Shown: one piece after another, positions 36,000 through 45,900 of the stretch
Position numbering within the stretch: the first letter of the stretch is position 1
How the letters are laid out: each line of letters opens with the position of its first letter
DNA from: Dryococelus australis
Lineage: Eukaryota; Arthropoda; Insecta; Phasmatodea; Phasmatidae
Reading direction: 5' to 3'
DNA: 64,000 bases
Assembly (NCBI GenBank): GCA_029891345.1
Contig: CM056997.1
Span: forward strand, 215,985,212-216,049,211
Made by a program: the position numbers and the translations under genes
Notes under the pieces: generated by a model
The model's database searches: none
What the model was told of the DNA's origin: nothing
What the model saw: the letters and a program-made list of their open reading frames with translations, nothing else

Positions 36000-36750
36000 T
36001 GTTTTCAAGATCGTTCAATGTCATGGGGCCAAGGTCGAGGTAGTCTGCATCTAACATGGCGGTAGTGGTCTGTAATGTATTATGCTTGCTGACTCATTGA
36101 TTTTTCGCGTGATTTTTGTTTTCAAGGTCATTTAAGTTCATGGTGTCATGGTCAAGGTAATGGGTCAGGGGTCAAAGGCCAAAGGTCAAACTTCAATTAC
36201 TAATGGGCACTGGCTTCCAAGATCTTGGACAGGTGATGTCTACCATGATGGTGGTCGGCTACCAAGATGACGGTCGACTACCAAGATGGTGGTCACCTAC
36301 CAAGATGGCTGACTGGGCATGGGTGAGGGGTTAGAGGTCAGCAGATCAATTTGTAAATCATTTTAAATAATAAATTTAGTAACTTTTTAGTAATTTCTAA
36401 TAATACATTTTTGAGATTTAAAAAAAATTCTGTGAGTTTGTTTTGGAATTTTTTGTGAATTTTTTAGTTTTTTAATTTTTTTTGGGTTAAAGCTCAAGGT
36501 CAAATATCAAGGTCAAAGGTCAAAATTCCTGATCTGTCCGCTTGCCCTGACCGCAAGGTTGCCTGGGTCGTTGATTCCTCTAGCCTGCTTCGGGGAAAAC
36601 GTGTCATTTCTGAGGATGCTTTTAAAAATAATTTTTAATCAATTTTAATATTATTTAATAATAAATCCTATTATATGGGGGGGGGGGGTTAGGAGGTCAT
36701 ATGTCCCCGGGGTAAAGGTTAAGGTCATGGGTCAGGGGTAAAAGGTCAAT
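36000..36750. repeat. AGGTCA/GGGTCA and CAAGATGGYGGTC motif cluster
   Basis: Many direct copies of AAGGTCA, GGGTCA and AAAGGTCA occur at 36,010-36,200, 36,330, 36,480-36,525 and 36,715-36,750. CTACCAAGATGRYGGTC is repeated four times at 36,230-36,315. AGGTCA is the nuclear-receptor half site and CAAGATGG resembles a YY1 core. Whether this matters in vivo is unknown. Confidence 0.75.
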
Positions 36751-36756
36751 GATATC

Positions 36757-36835
36757 CAATATGGCGGTTGGGTGACGTAACAACAGGGCGGCGCCTCATA
36801 ATTCGAATCCGCTCCTGGATCCCGTAGCCTCAGAG
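36757..36835 (-). repeat. Right terminal inverted repeat of element 1
   Basis: Reverse complement starts CTCTGAGGCTACGGGATCCA and ends CGCCATATTG, matching 26,231-26,309 at about 85% by eye. Confidence 0.9.
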
Positions 36836-38461
36836 ACGGTCAAATCCTAGTACTAGTCTGGTTCATAGTTGTAGATTACAACTAGGCAACCTGCTTACTT
36901 GGTGTCTTCTTCATATTCATCATGTTTCCTTTAACCATGTGTAATAATGAATGATGCCAAGTCTGATGACTAGTATCTATGCACTGATCAAGTGGCAGCA
37001 TGAAATAGAAAATAAATAAAAATTTCAGTAGATGTTTATTAAAACTGTACCTTTAATAACGCATTAATACAAGGAACACTTTTTCCTTTTTCACTGCCTG
37101 CATTGCTGTAAGAAATTCACTGAATTTTTACATTGCAATTATGTGTAAAGATTTTATCTAATGTTGATTTCAGTTGTGAAACATCTATAATTGGGAAAAT
37201 TTTATTTCGAATATATGACTGGTGCACATTTTCAGGCATTTTCCCAAAGTAATTGTTGTACTTCCAACTTACTCATCAGGGTTATTATATATGTGATACG
37301 GCACCATTCAATAATTTTGTGCCAAAACTTTTCATTTGATGAAGTTATTAAAACACTTTCATTTAAAACGAGGTGGCACTACGGTAAATCAAGAAGTGAC
37401 TATCGTTTGCAAAAAAAAGTGTTTAATTAATAATGTAAACTGTTCTTAAAATATTTTGTGTTGTCACAGTATTATTTTGTAGATTTTGTCTTGCAGCCTA
37501 CAAAAAGTATTAGAAATATCATGCTCTTGTTTAAGTCTCATTTACTGTGTTAATATTGTTCTATATAAAATTTATATAAGAAATACTTTTAAAAAATTAA
37601 TATTTATTATGAGACATTATCAAAAGCTCGAATCTACGTAGAAAATGAATTATGTAAACAAGTCAAACAATTTTTTTGTCAATTAACTAAAAGCTAATTT
37701 GAATAGAGTTTTGGATGTGTTGTGAATTTTCATCAAGGAAGAAATACAGAATCAAACACATAATTTATTATTCTTCAAATATACAATTTGATTCAGATGC
37801 AATTGCAAATTATGTCATTTTGTTTTACAGACATGAGATGTTACACATGTACAAAAACTTTATGGAATCGCCTTAAGTAAGAGGCTCATCTTGGTTAGGG
37901 TATGATTGAGCATGATAAAAATTAAACACATGTATAAAATGCATTGTTGCAGCTCATAAGCATGCACAATTAGAGTTTACACGAAGGCATTAAGGAAGTA
38001 ATATACTCATCAAGTAGGATTTCAGGCAGTGAACAGAAAAAGTTTAATGTTGTTGCAACAAAAAACTGCCATTTTATTAAACGTTAAAGTTGTAGTAAAA
38101 CTTATAATTTTGTACAAAGTTAATAATGTTAACCATTCACAAAGTCTTATATTACTATAATGTGAATATTTTGTTCAAGTGTTAATGTTAACAAAGTCTC
38201 TAAGTAATGTTACATCAACCAAATGTATTACGCTACAAATAACAGGAAAAACCAACTGTTGGTGTTACTACGACATTCAAGTAATTTCCAGCCCACACCA
38301 GTTTACACTGGCATGACACTGTTAAATAGCGGACGTTAATTAACGGCGATAGGTTCATAAAATGAAAACAATGTATTTAAAACTTAAAGCGTAGAATGAG
38401 AACTAAATGTAACTTAGATCAGCATTCAAACCCCGCTGAGCAGTTTTGTGTCTGCCAAATA
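36836..38461. other. AT-rich intergenic sequence
   Basis: No supported gene or repeat boundary between the two transposons. The 79-codon frame at 37,191-37,430 has no motif. Confidence 0.45.
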
Positions 38462-41436
38462 GGCAGACCGGGGCAAGTTGATGAACGGGGCATGATAACG
38501 AATGACTTAGTTTGATTTCATACCACCAGATAACACCACCTTACGGATACTACTAGCGCTCCACATAGCTGGGCACAAAAACCTACACAGTGAGGCCGCT
38601 GCCGCCATTTCGTTTTTTGTAAAATGATATTCGTGTATTTTGTCTGACGTGATGTCATATTCAAGAGAATCAAAATAAGATCTCGAGGACTAACAGGCAA
38701 TATATTAGGTTATTCTTTTCTATACATGACAACCTTAGACAATATGCTTTTGATAACCACTATTTATTGATATCTTATTCGTTTTAATCTCACCACTAAA
38801 ATGAAAAACGTTTAACATTGCGGATTGGAGCAAGATGATAGGGACAAGTTGACAACATCTCCATCTTGCCCCACGTATTATGTGCTGTTTTATTTTTTGT
38901 TATTGGAATGCATTTTTATTCATTTGGTGTGATTTCCTTGAGCTACAAGATTCACAAACTGTTTTATAACATGTCGTGAGTCTTATAGACCTACAGAAAA
39001 TATTTTAACACTGCCTTTTGCATTATTTAATTCATTTCTGTCACATTATGTTTCAGGCATGGTGCGGATTATAAAAAAAAATCCTCTAGAGGGGAATGGG
39101 ATATACATGATATTGGTGCTGCTTTGTTAGAGGTCAAAGAGGGAAGAATAAGTTGCTTGGATGCAGCAAATGCTTATCATATTCCTGAAGCAACTCTTCG
39201 TCACTGTTTGAATACAAATAATGATGTAAGAAGTTGGTGTTCTTATTTTATAGGCTTACATATCTGTGAGTTTGTGTATGATGGTGTCTGTGCTTGTGTG
39301 TGAGGATGTGTCTTTGTGTCTTATTTATGTAGGCCCCATACTATAAAAATGTAGACCTACATTAAATAACTGTCACCTAGGCTTAAGGTAGGCGATTTCT
39401 TTTTTTTTTTAGGAAATGCCAATTCATGGTGGAAGATTTCGAGAAATATTCAGTGATCAGCAACTAGAAGATTTGAACAACTATTTAACAGCAGCGGAGA
39501 AATTTTTTTTTGTAATGATGAAGCTGAAATGCAGAAGACTAGTGTTTGATTTCGCAGAACAATGTAAGATTTCGCATCCGTTCAACAAGGAGACCAGGAT
39601 GACAGGTGAGGATTAGCTGGCTAATTTCATGAAACAATTTCAATTGAATTCTATGGAAAGCAGAGGATGCATCAATTGCCAGAGCAACGGGTTTTAACAA
39701 GACAAGTGTTTATAGGTTTTTTTTTTTTAATTTTGAAAGAATTGCTGGAAAAAAACATTCATTTTCTGTTTCTGCCATTCACAATGCCGATGAATCTGGA
39801 TTATCCACTGTGCCTAATAGGTTACCAAAGGTCATTTCACCCACAGGATATACGAGAGTTTCCGAAATCGTATCAGCAGAGAGAGGTAGGAATGTTACTA
39901 TAATTTGTCGCATAAACGCTACTGGATATTACATGTCTCCGTTTTTGGTTTTTGCAAGAAAACTGTTGCTACCTGAGCTTATGGAAAGAGCCGACCAGGA
40001 ACCGTTGGGCATTGCATTGATAACGGGTGGAGCAATGGATAAATATTTGTGTTGTTTTCGAAACATTTAAATCATCATGTAAAATCTACCAGTGAATCCC
40101 CTATCCTGTTGCTTGTTGACAATCATAAAACACACATAACACTGGATGCTATCAACTTTACCATGGAAAGTCATATCATCATGGTTGGATTTCCACCCCA
40201 CACTACCCATCGTCCTCAACCGCTCGACGTTTCCTTTATTGGGCTCTTAAAGACCTACTACAGCCAAGCTTGTGACAATTTCGTGGCCACTCATCTAGGA
40301 CAAGCCATTACTGACAAATAGCTCTAGAGCTTTGCTTATTTCAAAGCGGCTACGGTCGGTAATGCAGTTAGCAGTTTCAAAGAATGTGGAATCGAGCCTT
40401 ATGGTCCCCTTGTGTTTAACGAGCATGATTTTGCTGCAGCGAAAACCACAGATCATGTTCTTGTTACGGTCAATGCAGAAAGTGAAAATGGTACTGCTCA
40501 GACTGGAGCACCTAGAGGCCAACACACAGAAACTCGTAATGAATCTCCTGATGAACACGAGGCTCAGCAAAATGAAGAAGCAGGACCTCCAGGAAATTCT
40601 GTTTCTATTAAGTTAAAACCGTGCCGAAGTATTTTCAATTTAAACCCACTGCTAAAAGAAAGACCATGTGTGAAAAAACGGAAAAGTAATTCACAATGTG
40701 CAAGTGGCATAATAAGCACACGTATGAGATAGATGTTGGTTCAGAGAGAAGCACAGAAGGTGGAACAATTACGTTTAAAGCAACGAAGACACGAGATTCG
40801 GTACACAAAAAAAGGAATTGTTACAAAGAAACTGAAGCTTGATTCCTGTAAGAAATAAAGAAGCCCGAAAGACCGACACCCATGATGTCAGGTCAAACTT
40901 AAAAAACAAACTAGCCCTTTACTGCAGTGTCCTACGTGTGGTGAGATCTATGTTGACCCTCCAACAGAAGACTGACTAGAGTGTTGCAAATACCACATGT
41001 GGTGGCACGAAGACTAATCAAACTTTGAAGGAGGACAATTTGTGTGTGATTTTTGCTAACGTAAAAAACAGATTTTGAATTATAGGGACTATGAACTAAC
41101 ATGTTCAACTTAATAACCCTTTCATTATATACTATTCTAGACAAAATTCACAATAATCTTCATTTAATTAGTGTAGTATCCTATACTCTCTAAGAATAAA
41201 AATATATTCAATTTTTCTCAGAAACTTCATCATACCCCGTGATAAAAGTCATCCTGCATTTCTTTTTAAAACGGCATAATAAATATGATTATATTAAAAT
41301 TAAAAAGCATCATCCTAGGTACAGTGCAATAAGAGGAGATTCTAATAATACATGCAAAGAACAATAATTTATCTCAAAACTTATTTTATTTAAAAATGGT
41401 CAACTCTTAACATCGCCAACTTGCCCCGGTCTCCCC
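38462..41436 (+). mobile_element. pogo/Tigger-like DNA transposon, 2.98 kb
   Basis: The ends are imperfect inverted repeats. GGCAGACCGGGGCAAGTTG lies at 38,462-38,480, and the reverse complement of the right end (41,417-41,436) reads GGGGAGACCGGGGCAAGTTG. Both are flanked by TA (38,460-38,461 and 41,437-41,438), the duplication of the Tc1/mariner superfamily. It contains one plus-strand transposase gene in pieces. Size, TA duplication, Psq-type helix-turn-helix and DDE pattern fit pogo/Tigger. Confidence 0.9.
39058..41110 (+). pseudogene. pogo/Tigger-like transposase with intron and C-terminal finger
   Basis: Exon 1 (39,058-39,222) encodes RGEWDIHDIGAALLEVKEGR and AANAYHIPEATLRHCL, a Psq-type helix-turn-helix. 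A GT donor (39,223) and a polypyrimidine-AG acceptor (about 39,411) flank a ~190-bp intron. Exon 2 begins EMPIHGGRFREIFSDQQLED, continues to HPFNKETRMTGED and meets a stop (39,616). The DDE region follows in shifted frames: VPNRLPKVISPTG (39,805), ICRINATGYYMSPFLVFARK (39,900), ILLLVDNHKTH (40,102) and PPHTTHRPQPLDV (40,195). A tail FKECGIEPYGPLVFNEHDFA (40,375) leads to a C-terminal Cys/His finger (CPTCGEIYVDPP, CCKYHMWWHED, VCDFC; 40,930-41,060). The transposase would cut and paste the element. At least five stops or shifts make it inactive. Confidence 0.85.
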
Positions 41437-41438
41437 TA

Positions 41439-42609
41439 CTCATATATTTCTAGAACAAAGTATTTACACATAGCGAAAGAGTGCTGCTAGTTGTCGTTAT
41501 ATGTTGTGTAAAACTCAGAATATGAAACTAAGTCTGACATGTTTAAATAGAGCAATGGATTGGACGATGGATGTCGTGAAGTGTAAATTGTTGTGCATAC
41601 AAGGAGCAGGATTGATTCTCACTCATGCCTTCAGTTATCTCTTCTTAGTTAATATTTATTTTTGTGGCAAAATAAATGTTTTATATTTATTGTACTTTGG
41701 AACTTTGTTTTTTTTTTTTTTGTAAGCGAAGGGAGTACAAGAAGAATTTAAACCCAAATGTAAACATTAATTCAACACAAAATTTGTTTTGCCGAAACAC
41801 AAACTTCATCGTAATGTAAACAATACCGTAAATAGGTAACGATCTTAGAAAAGTACTTAATACTACAGTTATATAACTATAGCATAGCAGTAGATTATAT
41901 TAACAGCAATATTATTTACCGAATGCTCACATATTACAAAAAAAACGACTCTATTAGTAACATTAATAATGTTCGCACAACTTTAAAACTTTTATCTGTG
42001 TGCCAACACTATATTTGCATACTATAAGGTCATAGTGATGATTGTATCATTATATTAATAATTGCATAGTGATTGTTAATAGTATGAAGGAAAACTTACC
42101 GCCCTCTTTAAAGCTCTTTGTTAAAAAAACGGCGAAAAAGCAGGAAATTTCCAAAGATGCTTAAATATATTTAAAAATGTAGAATCACTACGTTAAATCC
42201 TGAAAGTAAAATTATTTCCTTTGCAGCATTATTTCCTTTGCAGTTTCACTAATGGCGGCATATTTGCCAGATTTTTTTATGTCATTTACCTCTCCATTTA
42301 TGCACACATAAGCACAGATTTGAATATCTTAGAGAATTCCTGGCCAATAAACATTTACACAGTAATTATGAAGTATGTAATTTGCTATATGAAATCAGCA
42401 TATTTATAGCCATTTCCGTAATGCGTGTGTTTGTTAAGAATATGGATGTAAGTTTGCAAAGTGATTATTTACAGGCATTAATTTCAAACAAAAAATATAC
42501 AATTGGTGTAAAATAGTGTCCACATAGTCTTAGATATACACACATTACTATGGCTACGATGAGTATATATTACTACTTTAAGAAATTACCATCCACAAGT
42601 ATAAATTTT
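41439..42609. other. AT-rich intergenic sequence
   Basis: No supported gene. It includes a T13 run near 41,709. Confidence 0.45.
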
Positions 42610-43085
42610 GGCATTATGACGTGTTCTGTGTATTCACAGGCATACCTACAAAAATACACATAAAACTGATTTTTACTTTACGACGGCTGTATATTTATAT
42701 ACTTGCCTTAAAAGAATACGAAGAATACATATTTTAACATTAAGAAGTGGTCTGAACTTTTACAGAAGTCTGAAACCAATAAATATGAAAAAAAATACAT
42801 TTTTACATTACTGAGTTATTGTATATTTACAGAAATACCTATGAAAAATTTATGTATATGCCTTTTTAACATGACGCACAGTTCTGTATATTTACAGACA
42901 AATCTATAATTAATACGAATAATATTTGTTTTTTCATTATGAAGTGACCGTAAATTTACAGACCTACCTGTAAAAAATACGAAGTGTATACATTTTATAA
43001 TTACAAAGCGTTGTGTATATTTACGGGCAAACCTGTAATAAATATGAAGAATGTATATTTTAACCTTAAGGAAGTAACCATAAAG
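42610..43085. repeat. About seven diverged ~65-bp tandem units
   Basis: TGTATATTTACAGRCAWACCTRTAA-like cores recur at about 42,632, 42,690, 42,757, 42,823, 42,887, 42,950 and 43,015, each followed by AATAYGAAGAATATATTTTW and a TTAAGAAGT-like end. Confidence 0.82.
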
Positions 43086-43640
43086 TTACTAATTTTTTAT
43101 ATTTTTGATAAGAAAAAAAAAGAGTGGTCGCATTCTTACAAAGATCTACGGAAAAGTTTTTAATAGTAAGACGCGCCTTTTGATGGAAGAGCTGCCGTTA
43201 TTTCATTGGCTGCTTGAATTAATAAAAACTGCCCTCATCTCCGGTTATGCAAATGTGTGGAAAACACTTTATTGTGTGTCACTTCTGTTATGACACAGTG
43301 GACACAGCTAAATCAACGTACATAGTAAAGTGGGTTTAATTATTACCACTAACTAGAAGTAGATCATTAAAAAATAACTCTAGTAGTGATATTAATTTTT
43401 GTACTTTAATTTTGACATACAGTCAAATTATTTACCTTTATTATATTGGTGCAATAAAAATAGATTACTATATAAATCTAATTTAAATTCAATTTTTTTT
43501 TACATTTTTAGCATATTCGTGAAAACAAATTCTATCACAAGAGTAACCGATAACATTTAAAAGTATACTTGCGTTATTTTGCGTTTCAGATTTCCTAGCC
43601 GCTAATATCTCCAGCTACTTTTCACGAGCAATTTTATTAA
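43086..43640. other. AT-rich intergenic sequence
   Basis: Nothing supported beyond short chance frames. Confidence 0.45.
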
Positions 43641-44640
43641 GAGAGTCAATTTAAATGGATGGCGGGAAATGCACGCGAGAATTTCCCCCCGCGAAGTGGG
43701 CAGTTTGAGCGGATCGGTGCGCGCCGATATCTGTACACGCGCGGCTGGAATCAGTAATTGGCAAAAAAAAAAGCGTGCAGTTTATTTTAGCCGGCAAGTG
43801 GTCCGAGAGGGAGGAGGGGGTGGTGGGAGGGTCGTCGCGATAAAATAAAACAGTATCCGAGCGCCGCCTACTTCTCGATCCGAACATCACTCACCAGGTA
43901 CCTATGTGAAGAGTGGCCTGGCTAGTGGAGAGGGCAGCACTCGGGAAGTGGCCGTGATCGTGTGAAGAAGGGGGGAGGGGTGGGGGAGGTCAACAAATTC
44001 CCAAACTGTGGCAATTCCTCTTCAATTACCGAGCCGGAATGAAACGGGACGGCCGATAGTGCCGGCAAGGCACGTTCGTTACTGCCGTCCGGACGCAAAT
44101 TAACAGTCGGAGTCATGCAAATGGAAAAACTCCGCTGACCTGCCCGAAATTAAAAGCGTGATACGGCTAAACATATCCACCCTCTGCCCCCTGTACACCC
44201 CCTCTCGCACCCATACCCATACCATTCCAACCCCGCCGATGCCGATGTGTCTAATTGAGAAAAAGGGAACCGGGGGGGGGGGGGGGAATGGGGGATAGTG
44301 CCACGAATTGAAGCTGACCTCGCCAGGCTTTCCGACTGATTGAGAGGCTTTGATCTCTCGTCGGCGTGCGCGTAATGGAGACACAGAAAGGTCAATCACT
44401 GGGGACGCAGGCGTTCCGTGGTATAATTCGGTAACGAGCGAGACGTCATAAAATTGTATGTTCTTTTCACTTGTGTGATTGGAGCTCTGGCCGTTCGGCA
44501 CGCCCTGCAGGGCTGCGTCCGAGTGCTCGAGAAACCGAATTTCCTTGCGGCCGTATCGATCAGGAGATTGGGTTGTGGAGAGATTGGCAATAACTCGCAC
44601 CAGCCCTGCTGTAGTGTGTATACGCGTAAGGTTTATTCTG
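43641..44640. other. GC/CpG-rich island, no recognised gene
   Basis: Sharp rise in GC and CpG against the AT-rich surroundings, with CGCGCGG, GGCGGGAAATGC and long G runs (44,273-44,286). Frames on both strands reach 166 codons (44,600-44,100, minus), but their Pro/Ser/Arg-rich composition follows the GC content. It might be a host gene promoter or 5' UTR. Near 44,610 is TGTGTATACGCGTAAGG, which could include a splice donor, but I cannot support an exon. Confidence 0.4.
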
Positions 44641-44785
44641 TTCAGGTTGCTAGCAAAACGAAATTCCGTATGGAAGAATACGACATAAAGGAATTTTCTG
44701 TAGCAATGTGTGTTCGTATCCCAAAGAACTCGTTTTTAAGATGGCGGTAAATGAATAAATTATACTTATGTGTGCGTCAAAGTTT

Positions 44786-44895
44786 TTGTTTGGCCTGAAG
44801 TGTCATATATACTTGTCCAAGCCAAAATAAAGTATAGGTTCTTGTTTGGCCTGTACTGCCATGTATACTTGCCCAAGCCAAAATAAAGTATAAAT
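44786..44895. repeat. Two 56-bp tandem copies
   Basis: TTGTTTGGCCTGAAGTGTCA at 44,786 and TTGTTTGGCCTGTACTGCCA at 44,842 start two similar units. Both contain CAAGCCAAAATAAAGTATA. Confidence 0.9.
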
Positions 44896-45333
44896 ACTAA
44901 ATTTATTTATAACTGTTATTCCAGCCCTGTAATGGTATTTGCGAGAGAAACCAGTACAAATACATATGATTGGAATTTTGTCGTCATATACACCCTTACC
45001 TACATAGCAAAAAAAAAAAAAAAAAACAACAAAACATATTTATTAGCAAATAAGTATAGCTGTCACCAAAAGTGACTGTTTCGAATTAGTCGCCACAAAA
45101 TTAATAGTGTAGTGTAACATTTCGCTAAATCCAGTTTTATGATCCCAAAAAATTATTATATATTTAAATTTTACCACAAAACAAATCTGAGGATTTAAAT
45201 TAATTATATTTATTCAATGAAAATTGCCATTATCCCATTTTATTACATGCAAAAAAAAAAAAAAAAAAAGTCCGGTACACGGACAGAATCAGTTATCTAT
45301 ACCTAGTGGCGAAATATTTAATTGCCAAACTAT
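44896..45333. other. AT-rich sequence with two A-runs
   Basis: A18 or longer runs lie at about 45,009-45,026 and 45,251-45,269. They may be decayed retroposon tails, but no body is recognisable. Confidence 0.4.
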
Positions 45334-45900
45334 TGTTACGTGCTGCAGCTGGCGCCGACTCAATTGCCCCGCGCCTTAATCGGAGACCCACATCGCCCTT
45401 CCCTCTTCCTGGAACGATGCGCTCGCGGCCTCCTGATCACCCTTCTGGGAATCCCGCGAATGCCGACAGCGGCGAGACTTGCTGGCGTCACAGACCTCCT
45501 CTCGCCTGCTAGAGTTTCCGCGACGTTTAGCGAAGACGCAAGAACGTTCTGGTGAGACTGGCTGGCGTCTCAGCCCTCCGCGGCGCGTCGCGCTAGTTGG
45601 GGAAGATTCTAGATGGCCGCCTAAGACACTATATATACTACCGCAACCCAGTGGCCGGCAGTCTTTGACGGAGGCCGCCTGGTCGAGTGTGCGTGAGCGA
45701 AGTAAAGTGTGGACGACGACTGGAGACGTCGTCGGCGAGTGAGATGTTCGTGGCTTGAATGGGCGAGAGGGTGTGAAACCGACGAGTGAAACCTACTGTG
45801 CGTGAGGGCTCTTGGAGGACTCTAGAACATTACTACTGGCGAGACATGGACTGAACTGAGGTGGGACTGAGTGGAAGTGGATTTTATTGTAAATTTACTG
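45334..45900 (+). promoter_or_regulatory. GC-rich TATA-type core promoter, possible solo-LTR fragment
   Basis: The segment starts TGTTACGTGCTGCAG, has GC-rich sequence with short internal repeats (GACTTGCTGGCGTC and GACTGGCTGGCGTC at 45,475 and 45,557), then CACTATATATACTACCGCAA (TATA box near 45,632) followed ~30 bp on by GGCAGTCTTTG, an initiator-like start. A drop to AT-rich sequence after 45,880 resembles the U5 end of an LTR. I did not find a matching LTR end, a target duplication or a second copy, so a host gene promoter is equally possible. Confidence 0.35.

Larger units (their letters stand above)
26231..36835. mobile_element. 10.6-kb TIR element with internal palindrome (element 1)
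   Basis: The unit is bounded by 79-bp imperfect terminal inverted repeats. From left to right it holds diverged AT-rich repeats (26.4-27.0 kb), tRNA-like units (27.14-27.35 kb), long AT-rich noncoding sequence, a 3-copy 152-156 bp tandem (30.6-31.1 kb), a P-loop ATPase relic (31.7-32.03 kb), a TAACGTA-type repeat, a small conserved ORF (32.55 kb), a palindrome centred at 34,554, and an AGGTCA-rich tail (36.0-36.75 kb). From 26.6 to 32.83 kb it is colinear with the left arm of the element at 48.955 kb and with the inverted right arm there. No clear target duplication is visible. The mixture (TIRs, ATPase relic, zinc-finger ORFs) could mean a decayed Polinton/Maverick-like element or a non-autonomous derivative. 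The superfamily is not settled. Confidence 0.7.

Noticed and set aside
44100-44600. 166-codon minus-strand frame in the GC island
   Set aside because: Pro/Ser/Arg-rich composition driven by base content, no motif, overlapping frames on the other strand.
45009-45269. A-runs as tails of processed retrogenes
   Set aside because: No recognisable body, target duplication or coding sequence upstream.
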